Below the pieces are notes generated by a model, which ran no database searches, had not been told where the DNA came from, and was given only the letters and a program-made list of their open reading frames with translations. DNA of 64,000 nucleotides, from the NCBI GenBank assembly GCA_964406735.1, contig CAYOSU010000007.1, positions 1-64,000 of the forward strand. Reading direction: 5' to 3'. This DNA is from CAYOSU01 sp964406735 (GTDB taxonomy: Bacteria > Bacillota > Clostridia > Christensenellales > CAMQZB01). Below are positions 25,197 through 34,487 of the stretch, one piece after another; the first letter of the stretch is position 1; each line of letters begins with the position of its first letter. Position numbers and translations under genes: made by a program.

Positions 25197-26435
25197 TTAA
25201 TAGACGCTTCCCGTCAATAAAAACCCGACCAGGAGATATACCGAGGCGATTGCGTAGACCGCAATAAGGGCGATATACGCCGCACGGCTCTTCTTTGAAA
25301 GGAGCGCAAGCTCGTTGTATAAGGGAATTATCGGGAACATATAGCGTGGCGCAGACAAAAGCCAGGTCGCCGAGAACGAGTAGACAAACTGCGATAGCGA
25401 GAACGCCCCGTCAACGGGGTCTCGCTTTGCGGTAAAAAGCGTGATAGCGATAGTAAAAAATCCTGCCACTATCTGCGGAAGCCACAGCACGATGTTTTGC
25501 GGAAATTGCGCTGATAATGCATAAGAGACCAGCGTGTACATTGTGTTCCCGAAAAAGCCTAGCGACTGATGCCAATAGCTTTGCTGCACGTAAGAAAAAT
25601 AGAACGGATTTCCGAAAAGTGCGTAGTTTATCAAAAGGTATATCAAAGTCCCTGCCGCAACGATAAGTGAATACGCCACAGCTTTAACGAAGAATTTAAG
25701 CGTAAAGCGATATTTCAAAAACAGCCCTGCGACCAAGGGAAATGCGAGCATCACACCTGCGCTTCTCGTCAAAGCCGCAAGAAAGCCAAAGATTGCGGCG
25801 ACGATAAAACTGTTTTTGTGAAGAGCGTACAAAAAGACGGCGCACAGCATAATAAAAAGCCCCTCGCTCATAGGCAGCATCGCAAAGAACGACGACGGGC
25901 AGAGGCAGCAAAAAAGCACCGACCGAATAGCCGTTTTCTTATCGAATCTCTCGTATGCGTCCTTGAAAATAAAGTATAGCGCCACTGCGAAAAAGCAAAT
26001 CGAGAGTATGCACCCCGTGTGGTAATACTCTTTTGTAATGAACGCAACGACTTTGAGGATATAAGGGTAGAGCGGAAAGAATACGATCCACTTGGAGTTA
26101 TCCCCGAGCGTAACGTAACCGTCCCTTGCGATGTCGATGTAGTGCGGAATATCCGTCGTCTGCTCCCAATACTTTTGCAAAAAGGGATTCCACCCCGTCG
26201 AAATATAGCAAATAAGAAGCTGTATGCCTTTCAGAACCAGAACTGCGGCAACGCAAAAAAGAGCGGCGTAAAGGGCGTTAAACGCCTGTTTTTCCGCTTT
26301 TTGTGAACGCAAAAAAGAGCGAGCGCTACGTCGTGCTTTAATCGTTGCCTCAGGCTTTTTGAAAAGCCCGACAAAGAATATGAAAAAAGCTACGGCAACT
26401 AGCGCCGTAAAAAGTAAGGGTAACACGAATTCCAT
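25197..26435 (-). CDS. PIG-V-like integral membrane glycosyltransferase (GT-C fold)
   Basis: A 412-residue protein with about ten to twelve hydrophobic segments. The region around residues 95-140 (WNPFLQKYWEQTTDIPHYIDIARDGY and VFFPLYPYI, here in parts) matches the lumenal loop of PIG-V-type mannosyltransferases, where acidic residues after the first helix bind polyprenyl-linked sugar. It probably adds a sugar to a cell-surface glycan or lipid on the outer side of the membrane. The start at 26435 is chosen because AGGTAG lies upstream and because the extra upstream residues lack hydrophobic character. It lies upstream of, and in the same orientation as, the E2-like gene but 160 bases away. 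Confidence 0.7.
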   Translation of the reverse strand: MEFVLPLLFTALVAVAFFIFFVGLFKKPEATIKARRSARSFLRSQKAEKQAFNALYAALFCVAAVLVLKGIQLLICYISTGWNPFLQKYWEQTTDIPHYIDIARDGYVTLGDNSKWIVFFPLYPYILKVVAFITKEYYHTGCILSICFFAVALYFIFKDAYERFDKKTAIRSVLFCCLCPSSFFAMLPMSEGLFIMLCAVFLYALHKNSFIVAAIFGFLAALTRSAGVMLAFPLVAGLFLKYRFTLKFFVKAVAYSLIVAAGTLIYLLINYALFGNPFYFSYVQQSYWHQSLGFFGNTMYTLVSYALSAQFPQNIVLWLPQIVAGFFTIAITLFTAKRDPVDGAFSLSQFVYSFSATWLLSAPRYMFPIIPLYNELALLSKKSRAAYIALIAVYAIASVYLLVGFLLTGSVY

Positions 26436-26625
26436 TTTTTCTACCTGATATCCTATCTTACTTAATAATAAACACCGCTCCCAAAAAGAAAGTATCAAAA
26501 GGTCTTGATCGCATTATAACGAGCGATTTTAGTCCTGTCAAGGACGTATATCGGGAACGGTGGTAAAAATTTTGACAAAAACTGCGAAACCGTGCAATTT
26601 TTTTGCTTTCGATTTCCCCTGAGGG

Positions 26626-26654
26626 TTGACAAATAGCCCGTTTTGGTAGATAAT
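26626..26654 (+). promoter_or_regulatory. Promoter of the esterase-acyltransferase operon
   Basis: A consensus TTGACA at 26626-26631 and GATAAT at 26649-26654 with a 17-base spacer, about 90 bases before the esterase start. Nothing else is seen in the 26436-26745 gap. Confidence 0.7.
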
Positions 26655-26745
26655 ATCTATAAGAAAAACGGCTTGAACGGCGTTCAGAAAAAAATGCGTA
26701 AGAGCCGAAAAGTGGATGACACAAATGAAAAAGGAGAGGGAAAAT

Positions 26746-27651
26746 ATGAAGAATTTCACGTGTTGGATGATGAAGACGAGCTTTTTGAAGAGCGACTTAA
26801 AGCGCTTAGCAAAAGACGTAGTTCCCGATACCGCTGAGTATCTCTATCAGAACGAGAACTACTACGAGGACGGCGAGGAAAGGCATAACTTCGACGTCTT
26901 AGTCCCAAAGGGAAGCACGGGCAAGCTTCCTTGCATAATAAACATCCACGGCGGCGGCTTCTGCGCCTGCACCAAGGACATATACGACAACTACGTAAGA
27001 CGTATGGCGTCCGAGGGCTTTGTCGTAATCAACATCAACTACTCGCTTGCCCCCAAGCACCCCTTCCCGGAGGGCGTAGAGGACTGCGTAGCCGCAATCA
27101 ATTATTGCCTTGCACGCAAAGAAAAATACCGTATGACGGACGATTACTTCGTAATGGGCGACTCTGCAGGTGCAAACCTCACGGCTACTATGGGACTTAT
27201 AGCGTCAAACCCCGAATACGCATCGCTTATGAACTTAAAGCTTGACGAGAAGATGAAGGGCATATACCTTTCCTGCGGCTGCTATTCCTTCTACGATACG
27301 GATGAGCAGAAGTATCCTCTTGATTTAAAGCCGCTCTACTTCCAGAAAAAGCCCAAGAATTACCCCGACAGGAAAAAGTACGAGCTTTACGAGAGCTTGA
27401 CCTCCGACTTTCCGCCGACGTTCATAACGTCCTGCGCAGACGATTTCATGTATCACGACAATCTGAGGATGGAAGCCGAGCTTAAAAAGTTAGGCGTTCA
27501 GACCGTTTCATGCATATACGACGAAACGCACAATCCTTTAGGACACGTATTCAACTACAAGCATATAAGCGACGAGGGCAAGCTCTACCCCGAGGCTATC
27601 GAGGTAAGAGAGGTCTCGACCAAATTCTTCAAGGAGCTCATAGCAAAATAA
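26746..27651 (+). CDS. Alpha/beta hydrolase of the hormone-sensitive-lipase esterase family
   Basis: A 301-residue carboxylesterase-type hydrolase. The HGGGF oxyanion motif (around residue 67), the nucleophile elbow GDSAGAN (Ser140), SCADDF (catalytic Asp region) and a C-terminal His in GHVFNY complete the triad of the HSL family. No signal peptide, so intracellular. AGGAGAGG precedes the start at 26746. Short acyl esters such as acetylated sugars are likely substrates. It is followed one base after its stop by the PlsC-like gene, hinting at a lipid or deacylation link. Confidence 0.85.
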   Translation: MKNFTCWMMKTSFLKSDLKRLAKDVVPDTAEYLYQNENYYEDGEERHNFDVLVPKGSTGKLPCIINIHGGGFCACTKDIYDNYVRRMASEGFVVININYSLAPKHPFPEGVEDCVAAINYCLARKEKYRMTDDYFVMGDSAGANLTATMGLIASNPEYASLMNLKLDEKMKGIYLSCGCYSFYDTDEQKYPLDLKPLYFQKKPKNYPDRKKYELYESLTSDFPPTFITSCADDFMYHDNLRMEAELKKLGVQTVSCIYDETHNPLGHVFNYKHISDEGKLYPEAIEVREVSTKFFKELIAK

Positions 27652-27652
27652 C

Positions 27653-28927
27653 ATGGCAAAAGAAACGATAGACAAAAAGCTTCACGAAAGAAAGCTCAAA
27701 TCGCCCCCAAAGCTCATATATAATATTTTGGGCAGGGTTTGGGCGCTTCTTTATAACAAACGACTCAACGTTCACGTAACGGATAATATCGGCATCAAGA
27801 CGCTGAAAGATAACTTCATCGTCGTATCCAACCACGCATCACGCCTTGACTATATCTACGTCGGAATACCGTTTTTGCCGCACACGCTCAATTTCGTCAG
27901 CGGCTACAACGAGTTTTTCAGATCGCACTTAGCAGGCATTCTGCGCTTTTTGCAGGTAATTCCCAAAAAGAACTTCACTGCGGATATATACACCGTCAAA
28001 GAGGTATCGAGAATACTTCGAAGCGGCGGCAACGTCATGATATTCCCTGAGGGAATGAGTAGCATTTCAGGCTCAAATCAGCCCGTTGCGCTTGGAAGCG
28101 GCAAATTCATCAAGCACTTCGGTCTTCCCGTATACTATTGCAAGATATCGGGCGGCTATCTGACAAACACCAAGTATAACTTAGAGGAACGCCCGGGGCG
28201 TGTAGACGTCGTAATCGACACGCTTTTCACCCCTGAGGACTTAAAGAATATGACCGCCGACGAGATAGACGACAGGCTCAACGAGGCGCTCTACCACGAC
28301 GACTACGAGTGGAATAAGACCGCAAGGGTAGCGTTCAAGTCCAAAGAGGGCATAGCGAACAACATGGAAGACCTTCTCTTCCGCTGTCCCCGTTGCGGCA
28401 AGGAATTTTCCATGGTCGGCAAGGGCGACAAGATATACTGCACTGAGTGCGGCAACGGAGCGACCGTCAACGAATATTACGACCTTATCCCGTTCGACGA
28501 TACTTGCGTAATCCCCGAAACGCCAAAGGTGTGGTTTGACGAGGAACGCAGAATAGTCAAAAAAGAGGTCGAGGATGAGAATTTCGTCCTTGAAGAGGAG
28601 ATAGAGCTTGCCGAGCTTCCCGAGCATGAGATGATAAAAAATCAGGACACGGGAGTCGTTACGGGCAAGGGAATATTGAGGCTTGACCGCAAGGGACTGT
28701 CGTTTGACGGAACGAGGAACGGCGAAGCGTTCAGGTTTGCGATAGACAGCAAGAATTTGCCGACATATGGTATGTGCACGGACGTCAACTTCTTCTATAC
28801 GTTTGTTGACGGCGAGTACTTCGAGCTTCGTCCCAAACGCAGAAGAACGGCGAAATGGCTGCTTGCGACCGAGGAGATACACAGGCTGAACGGCGGCAAG
28901 TGGCAAAACTACTACGAGAAAGAGTAA
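27653..28927 (+). CDS. PlsC-like acyltransferase with a zinc ribbon and an extra C-terminal domain
   Basis: A 424-residue protein. The N-terminal half is a 1-acyl-glycerol-3-phosphate-type acyltransferase: SNHASRLDY gives the NHx4D motif (His61, Asp66) and FPEGM the second motif. Around residue 245 a four-Cys zinc ribbon follows (CPRCGKEF and YCTECGN). The remaining 150 residues are acidic then beta-rich with no known motif. A plain PlsC protein is about 200-250 residues, so the ribbon and tail are an accretion. It belongs to an operon with the esterase and the downstream membrane protein. Acylation of a lipid precursor is the likely reaction; the ribbon may sense or bind a partner. Confidence 0.8.
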   Translation: MAKETIDKKLHERKLKSPPKLIYNILGRVWALLYNKRLNVHVTDNIGIKTLKDNFIVVSNHASRLDYIYVGIPFLPHTLNFVSGYNEFFRSHLAGILRFLQVIPKKNFTADIYTVKEVSRILRSGGNVMIFPEGMSSISGSNQPVALGSGKFIKHFGLPVYYCKISGGYLTNTKYNLEERPGRVDVVIDTLFTPEDLKNMTADEIDDRLNEALYHDDYEWNKTARVAFKSKEGIANNMEDLLFRCPRCGKEFSMVGKGDKIYCTECGNGATVNEYYDLIPFDDTCVIPETPKVWFDEERRIVKKEVEDENFVLEEEIELAELPEHEMIKNQDTGVVTGKGILRLDRKGLSFDGTRNGEAFRFAIDSKNLPTYGMCTDVNFFYTFVDGEYFELRPKRRRTAKWLLATEEIHRLNGGKWQNYYEKE

Positions 28928-28941
28928 AAACGGAGAGATAT

Positions 28942-29679
28942 ATGGGTATTTTGAGAAAGAGTAAGAAGGAAGAAAAAAAGCCAAAGAAATTCGGCTTTTT
29001 GGCAAAAAAGGAAGAGCCGCAGGATAATGCTTTGACCGTCGAGGTATCGGAGAAAAAGCCTGCAAAGACTTACACGGTAACCGACGTCAAGAATAAAGCG
29101 GTAGACACCTTCACGTCCGCCGTCGATAAAGAAAAAGCGATCTCCAAAAAGCTTGCGTTCTGGTCGATGGTATACGAAGTCGTAATGATGCTTGCGTATA
29201 CCGCACTCACCGTCGTTTCGGTATTCACCAACTGGTCGGACGCCAACAATCCGCTGTTGATGTCGGGCCTTTTGGTGCTTTACGTCGGAGCGTTCGTCGT
29301 CATGACGGCGTATACGGTAAAGAGCATGCGCTCGGAGGAGATGTCCTACGACGCCAAGAAAAACACCGTCAAGAACTACAAGAGTATTTCCGTCATCGTC
29401 AAAAAGATAATGAAGGTCATCTCCGTCGGCATCTCGATAATGCTTGCGATAGAGACCTGGAATGACGGCAATGCGTATAGAGTAGTCGCTATCATCCTTC
29501 TCGTTTCCTCGATTTTGGCATTTTTCAAGGCAATATCAGGGATATTCAAGGAGATAAAGAAGATGAAAAAACGCTCCAAGCCCCAAAAAGAGTCAAAGAT
29601 AATGTCGGCAAAGCATAAGATAGAAAGCTACTCCGATGAGCTCAAAGAAAAACGCCAGAGAGAAAAAGACGTCGAATAA
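28942..29679 (+). CDS. Membrane protein with basic N- and C-terminal tails
   Basis: A 245-residue protein I do not recognise. Both ends are rich in Lys and Glu. Two helical pairs are visible (roughly residues 70-95 and 102-125, then 150-170 and 177-200), giving about four membrane segments. GGAGAG precedes the start at 28942. It lies 14 bases after the acyltransferase and ends the operon at a clear terminator. Confidence 0.65.
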   Translation: MGILRKSKKEEKKPKKFGFLAKKEEPQDNALTVEVSEKKPAKTYTVTDVKNKAVDTFTSAVDKEKAISKKLAFWSMVYEVVMMLAYTALTVVSVFTNWSDANNPLLMSGLLVLYVGAFVVMTAYTVKSMRSEEMSYDAKKNTVKNYKSISVIVKKIMKVISVGISIMLAIETWNDGNAYRVVAIILLVSSILAFFKAISGIFKEIKKMKKRSKPQKESKIMSAKHKIESYSDELKEKRQREKDVE

Positions 29680-29694
29680 TTTCACATCAGGAAC

Positions 29695-29722
29695 AAGAGA
29701 GCCGTTTTGGCTCTCTTTTTTT
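29695..29722 (+). terminator. Terminator of the esterase-acyltransferase operon
   Basis: AAGAGAGCC pairs with GGCTCTCTT around a five-base loop, followed by a T run. Confidence 0.9.
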
Positions 29723-29799
29723 ATGCATATAAACGCAAAAATTACGAAAAATAAAGTGAAGAGAGGGGTGAGATCATAGGACGTTTTGGCGACAACTTA

Positions 29800-31182
29800 A
29801 TGAAGAAAAAGACCGAGAGACTACTTCTTTTTTCGTCCGTTGCGATAAAAGCAATGGGCTTTTTCTACAAGCTTCCGTTGGCAAATAGCTTGGGGAGCGA
29901 CAACTTAGGGCTTTATCAGCTCGTTTTCCCGATATATTCGCTATTCTTAACGCTCACGTCGTCCGCCTTTTCCTCTGCGATAGCAGGGCGATTTAACGAC
30001 TATAACGGCGACGTTGCGTGCTTTGAAAGAACGCTTAAGATAAGCGGCGGCATAGGCTCGATAGCCCTTTTCGTCCTTGCATTCCCCATAGCGTACTTTT
30101 TGGGAAGTCCTGCCGTCGCACCCTGCTTTATGGCGGTATCTCCTGCGATATACCTCGTTGCGAGGGGAGTGTATTACAAGGGCGTCTCGCAAGGGAAGAA
30201 AAATTTTTCGCCGACCGCCCTTTCGGAAATGATGGAGCAGGTCGCAAAGATAGCTATATCCCTTCCGTTCATAATTTTTATGGAAGATAAATATGGCGCC
30301 CTTGTGATAGCCGTGCTTGCAATATCCCTTTCCGAATTTTTCAGCCTGATGTATCTCAAAAAAGTTGTCAAAACGCCGGAAAACGGCACAAAAAGGCGGC
30401 ACGACAAGGGTATAGCCCTGCATTCCGTTTCTTTTGCGATATTTCCGCTGTGCTCCTTTCTGGAATCGGCGATATGCGTAAACTTTCTTGCCTCGGTCTC
30501 CGAATACGGCTTATATTCTGGCGTTGCGCTCGTCGTAACCTCAATACCGATAACGCTCATATCTGCTCTTTCCGTGTGCTTGCTCCCGAAAGCGTCCGAA
30601 AAAGAGGGAAGAAAGCGCACGCTCACGACGGCGATAGCGGTATCGCTTGCGATAGCCATACCCTTTTCGCTCGGCATAAGGCTGTTTTCGGACGATATAA
30701 TAGCAATTCTTTTCAGTAGGCTCGAAGAGAATGCGCCCCTTGCCGCAGAGCTTACGCAAAAATGCGCTTTAATACCTCTTTTTCAAAGCATACAGCTCAT
30801 AACGACTGCGTGGCTATACGGAAAGCGAGAGGAAAAAGGAGCGATAATTGCGCTGATAACTGGCGGCATGGCCAAAATTGCCCTGCTGTTTGTCGGCATA
30901 GCGACGGGCTTTAGCATAAACGCAGCGCCGATAGCGGCTACCTTGTCGTTTTTACTTGCGGCGGCGGTGAATTTGGTATATATTATAAGGGAGAAAGAGA
31001 TAGAGCTTTCACCAAAACGCCTTTTACCGCTGATAACGTACGCTCTCGTGATAACGACCGCCGTTTGCGGCATAAAGCTATATGTTTTCGGTCTAGCATC
31101 GCTTGTTTTCAGCGTTGCGGTCTCAGGCGTAGCATTACTTGCGTTTTATTATGGCGTAAAGCACAGCCTCTTTCCAAAATAG
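29800..31182 (+). CDS. MviN/MATE-type flippase similar to SpoVB/YabM
   Basis: A 460-residue polytopic protein of the MOP exporter superfamily with about twelve to fourteen hydrophobic segments. The opening FYKLPLANSLGSDNLGLYQLVFPIYS is typical of the SpoVB/YabM group of lipid-linked oligosaccharide flippases (string given in full family context; key residues GxDxxGLYQ). Immediate neighbour is a YabN-like mazG, the same order as yabM-yabN in Bacillus, which supports the assignment. No good Shine-Dalgarno site precedes the ATG at 29800, and upstream codons are closed by an in-frame TAG. Confidence 0.82.
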   Translation: MKKKTERLLLFSSVAIKAMGFFYKLPLANSLGSDNLGLYQLVFPIYSLFLTLTSSAFSSAIAGRFNDYNGDVACFERTLKISGGIGSIALFVLAFPIAYFLGSPAVAPCFMAVSPAIYLVARGVYYKGVSQGKKNFSPTALSEMMEQVAKIAISLPFIIFMEDKYGALVIAVLAISLSEFFSLMYLKKVVKTPENGTKRRHDKGIALHSVSFAIFPLCSFLESAICVNFLASVSEYGLYSGVALVVTSIPITLISALSVCLLPKASEKEGRKRTLTTAIAVSLAIAIPFSLGIRLFSDDIIAILFSRLEENAPLAAELTQKCALIPLFQSIQLITTAWLYGKREEKGAIIALITGGMAKIALLFVGIATGFSINAAPIAATLSFLLAAAVNLVYIIREKEIELSPKRLLPLITYALVITTAVCGIKLYVFGLASLVFSVAVSGVALLAFYYGVKHSLFPK

Positions 31183-31199
31183 AAAAGGACGGAATAAAG

Positions 31200-32594
31200 A
31201 TGTCGGTCAGCATAATAGGATTAGGCTTAAAAAGCGGCGACCTTTCGCTTTCGGGCTACAAAAAGATAAAGTCGTGCGACAAGGTATTTATAAGGAGCGA
31301 AAAGCTCTCTTCGGGTAGATTTTTGAAGAAAGAGGGCATAGAATACCAAAGCTTCGACGAGCTGTTCGAGACCTTGGATAGCTTCGACGAGGTATACGCA
31401 AAAATTGCCGATCGCCTTGAAAGCGAGGATGGCGACATCTGTTATCTTACCGACGGAAGCGGCGTATTGGACAAAGTCAAGAGCTTTCTCAAAAAGCCCT
31501 ACGAGATGTATCCTGCGGCGGAAAAGTGCGCAGGGATAGTGAACGGCTGCGACTATGCGGTAATGAGTGCTTACGACTTTGCCGCCAAGCAAAACTTCGG
31601 CGGAATGCTGTCAAATACCGTATATATTACCGACCTTGACAATAAGTTCATCGCTTCCGACGTAAAGCTTTCCCTTCAAAGGCTTTTGGGCGACGAGGAA
31701 GAGGTAACGTTCTTCGACGGCAAGACGGCGACGAAGATCCCGCTTTACGAGCTTGACTTTCAGAAAAAGTATGACTACAACAGCGGTGTGCTGTTTGAAA
31801 ATAAGGACTTCCTCCACAAAAAGAGGTTCTTCATTGAGGACTTACTCGACATAGTAACCGCCCTTCGTGCTCCCGACGGATGCCCGTGGGACAGAGCGGC
31901 AACGCATCAGAGCATTCGTATGAACACGATAGAGGAAGCGTACGAGGTAGCCGATGCGATAGACAAAAACAGCGTCGAGATGATGATAGAGGAAACGGGC
32001 GACCTGATGCTCCAGACTGTACTTCACGCCGAAATAGGCAGAGGGGACGGCGAATACGACATCAACGATGTAGCGACCGATATATGTCAGAAGCTCATCG
32101 ATAGGCATACCCACGTGTTCGGCACGGACAAGGTGCAGAACGCAAGCGACGCATTGAAGCTTTGGGATAACAACAAGCAAAAGCTCAAGGGCGAAAAGAC
32201 TGCTTCTGAGAGCATCGAGCATATAACCAAGGCGTTGCCGTCCATTATGTACGCCGAAAAGGTAGGCAAAAAGGCGGCAAAGGCAAACTTTGATTTCAGA
32301 AATACCGACGACGTTTTCACCAAGATAAAAGAGGAGCTTTCGGAGCTTAACAAGGCGATACAGAGCGGCGACGGCGTAGAGGAAGAGCTTGGCGACGTAT
32401 TATTCTCGGTGTGCAACTTAGTAAGACTTTTGGGCGTCGAGGGCGAGCTTGCGCTCACACGCTCCACGCAGAAGTTCATAGCCCGCTTCGAGAAAATGGA
32501 AGAGCTCATACTTAATGATGGCAAGAGCATGAAAGCGATGTCCGACGATGAGCTTGACATGTATTACAACAAGGCAAAATCGCAGCTTGGATAA
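31200..32594 (+). CDS. mazG: MazG nucleotide pyrophosphohydrolase with N-terminal tetrapyrrole-methylase-like domain (YabN type)
   Basis: A 464-residue protein. The N-terminal 210 residues resemble the SAM-dependent tetrapyrrole methylase fold found in YabN (opening SVSIIGLGLKSGDLSL), though the glycine-rich loop is degenerate. From about residue 220 two MazG repeats follow: the first has APDGCPWDRAATHQSIRM, EEAYEV and EETGDLMLQ with the metal-binding Glu pattern, the second KEELSELNKAI and EELGDVLFS. It should hydrolyse NTPs to NMP and pyrophosphate, cleaning damaged nucleotides. GGACGGA precedes the start at 31200, 17 bases after the flippase stop. Confidence 0.9.
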   Translation: MSVSIIGLGLKSGDLSLSGYKKIKSCDKVFIRSEKLSSGRFLKKEGIEYQSFDELFETLDSFDEVYAKIADRLESEDGDICYLTDGSGVLDKVKSFLKKPYEMYPAAEKCAGIVNGCDYAVMSAYDFAAKQNFGGMLSNTVYITDLDNKFIASDVKLSLQRLLGDEEEVTFFDGKTATKIPLYELDFQKKYDYNSGVLFENKDFLHKKRFFIEDLLDIVTALRAPDGCPWDRAATHQSIRMNTIEEAYEVADAIDKNSVEMMIEETGDLMLQTVLHAEIGRGDGEYDINDVATDICQKLIDRHTHVFGTDKVQNASDALKLWDNNKQKLKGEKTASESIEHITKALPSIMYAEKVGKKAAKANFDFRNTDDVFTKIKEELSELNKAIQSGDGVEEELGDVLFSVCNLVRLLGVEGELALTRSTQKFIARFEKMEELILNDGKSMKAMSDDELDMYYNKAKSQLG

Positions 32595-32612
32595 ATAGCA
32601 AAATATAACGAT

Positions 32613-32664
32613 AAATTACCGCATAAGATATTCTATGAAAAGAATACTTGCGGTAATTTTTGTT
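32613..32664 (+). promoter_or_regulatory. Terminator-like hairpin whose loop holds the next start codon
   Basis: An 11-bp perfect stem (32613-32623 with 32649-32659) and an inner 6-bp stem (TATTCT with AGAATA) enclose a six-base loop ATGAAA, which is the start of the next gene. A T-rich tract follows. It can act as the mazG terminator and at the same time hide the start of the solute-binding-like gene. Confidence 0.75.
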
Positions 32665-33597
32665 ATTGTCTTAGGGCTGACACTGCTCCTTCTTCCTGCG
32701 TTCAATATAACAGGAGCCGATATAACGAAAGAGCACGACGACAAAAAGGTATTGAAGCTATACCACGTAGACGTAAAAAGCGGCGGCAGAAATTCGAGAG
32801 GTAGCTTTCTTAAAAGCGTCGCACGGGAGTATAACAAGCTTCAGAGCGACGTTTTCGTCATAGTCGAGATATACGAACAAAAGGAGCTGAACGCCGCAAT
32901 AAGCGATTCTCCGCCCAACATCATCTCTTTCGGCTCGGGATATTTCCCTGACGAGAGCGTGCTATCACCCTACGGCGGCAGAGTGAGCTTTTCGGACGAC
33001 TTTCTGACGGCAGTAGAGAAAAACGGCACGGTATACGCCGTTCCTTGGTCGTATAACGCATACTTTTTGGTAGGCGATGGCGATAAGGTCAATTACGCTT
33101 GCGATAACTCACTGCTTTCGCTGTGCCTTTCGGGTGAAAAGGTCGCTTTGGGCGACGGTTTTCCCGATGCAAACGGATGCTACGAGGCGTTTATAAGCTC
33201 AAAACAGCCCTTTATAGCGACGGCGAAAGAGGTGACGAAAATTATATCGAAAGCAGAACGTGGGGCGATAGAGCTTCCGGAAATGACCGCAGCAGGCGGC
33301 TTTACCGATATGATAAACTGTCTTGGCGTATGCCGTGAAAGCGAGAACAAGGCGGAAGCCGAACGCTTTATCGAATACGTAACGTCCGAAAAGGTGCAGA
33401 AAAGGCTGACGAGGCTGAACCTTCTCTCACCGTGTGTCAATGGCTTGTACTCGACCTCTCCGTTCAAGGAAGTCGAAAGGCAAAAAGTGCGTGCGCTGAG
33501 CGTTTTCGACGGAAAAAACTACTGCGATATGGCAAAGGCAGCGATAGAAAATGACGACGAAAAAGCCAAAAGCGAGATAGAGAGGCTGTTCAAATGA
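32635..33597 (+). CDS. Secreted solute-binding-like protein without ABC partners
   Basis: A 320-residue protein with an N-terminal hydrophobic segment (residues 4-24) that lacks a lipobox Cys, so it is either cleaved or stays as a membrane anchor. The rest resembles family 1 extracellular solute-binding proteins: an early LKLYHVD strand, a Gly/Ser-rich hinge PNIISFGSGYFPDE, VYAVPWSYNAYFLV, and a C-terminal FIEYVTSEKVQKRL helix typical of this fold. No permease or ATPase gene is adjacent. There is no visible Shine-Dalgarno site and the start codon sits in a hairpin loop. It overlaps murB by four bases. Confidence 0.7.
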   Translation: MKRILAVIFVIVLGLTLLLLPAFNITGADITKEHDDKKVLKLYHVDVKSGGRNSRGSFLKSVAREYNKLQSDVFVIVEIYEQKELNAAISDSPPNIISFGSGYFPDESVLSPYGGRVSFSDDFLTAVEKNGTVYAVPWSYNAYFLVGDGDKVNYACDNSLLSLCLSGEKVALGDGFPDANGCYEAFISSKQPFIATAKEVTKIISKAERGAIELPEMTAAGGFTDMINCLGVCRESENKAEAERFIEYVTSEKVQKRLTRLNLLSPCVNGLYSTSPFKEVERQKVRALSVFDGKNYCDMAKAAIENDDEKAKSEIERLFK

Positions 33598-34487
33598 GCG
33601 AAAACGCATATAATACTTTGGTAAAGGGTCTGAAAGAGATGGGCGTAGTATACAAAGAAAACGCCGATATAAGCAAGCTCTCGACGATATTGACGGGAAA
33701 AAGGGCAAGGCTTGTGATAGAGCCCAAAACTTGCGAAGAAGCGCAAAATGCCTTGAATCTCACTCGAAACGAGGGTCTTCCATATTACGCCTTAGGCGGC
33801 GGCTCGAACACGCTTTTCTGTGACGATGACCTAAAAACGGTGTTGATATCACTGAAAGGGGTGCGTGGAATTTGCGAAAGCGGCGATCAAATAGAGGTTG
33901 CATGCGGCGAAAGCGCAGGCGAGGTGATAAGACGTCTCAAAAAAAGCCGCAGATCTGCGATAGAGCCCTTCGTAGGCGTTCCCTGCCGCATAGGCGGTAT
34001 GGTAGCGATGAATTTCGGGTGCTACGGCAAGGAAATGAAAAATTATGTCTCGGAAGCTCTTGCGATAACAGGAAAAGGCGTCGAACGCATAAAGGCTTCC
34101 GATTGCCGCTTTTCATATAGAACTTCTCGCTTTCAGGAGGGCGAAATAGTCTTGAGCGTCGTGCTTAAAACTACGCCGTGCGATGAAGTTATCTCCCTTG
34201 CGAGCGGATTTTACGAAAAACGCAAACGCAGCCAGCCTCTTGATATGCCAACTCTCGGTTGCGTATTCAAGAGCGAGAAAATGCCCGTCGGAATGGCGAT
34301 AGAAAATTGCGGCTTAAAGGGAAAAAGGGTTGGCGGCGCACGAATTTCACCAAAGCACTGCGGCTTTATTGAAAATACGGGCGGGGCAACGTCGGAAGAT
34401 GTACTCAAACTTATGGACATTGTCGAAGAAAAAGTGTATAATAGATTGGCTATAAGATTAAAGACGGAGATAAAACGGGTATTTTGA
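33594..34487 (+). CDS. murB: UDP-N-acetylenolpyruvoylglucosamine reductase
   Basis: A 297-residue FAD enzyme of peptidoglycan synthesis that reduces UDP-GlcNAc-enolpyruvate to UDP-MurNAc with NADPH. The FAD-binding GGGSNTL, GVPCRIGGMVAMNFGCYGKE, SYRTSRF and the C-terminal Glu-containing helix are present. The catalytic proton donor, usually Ser in GSVFKNP, is Cys223 in PTLGCVFKS. Its start overlaps the preceding gene (ATGA) and its stop overlaps the TTG start of the PHP gene, so the three are translationally coupled. Confidence 0.92.
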   Translation: MSENAYNTLVKGLKEMGVVYKENADISKLSTILTGKRARLVIEPKTCEEAQNALNLTRNEGLPYYALGGGSNTLFCDDDLKTVLISLKGVRGICESGDQIEVACGESAGEVIRRLKKSRRSAIEPFVGVPCRIGGMVAMNFGCYGKEMKNYVSEALAITGKGVERIKASDCRFSYRTSRFQEGEIVLSVVLKTTPCDEVISLASGFYEKRKRSQPLDMPTLGCVFKSEKMPVGMAIENCGLKGKRVGGARISPKHCGFIENTGGATSEDVLKLMDIVEEKVYNRLAIRLKTEIKRVF

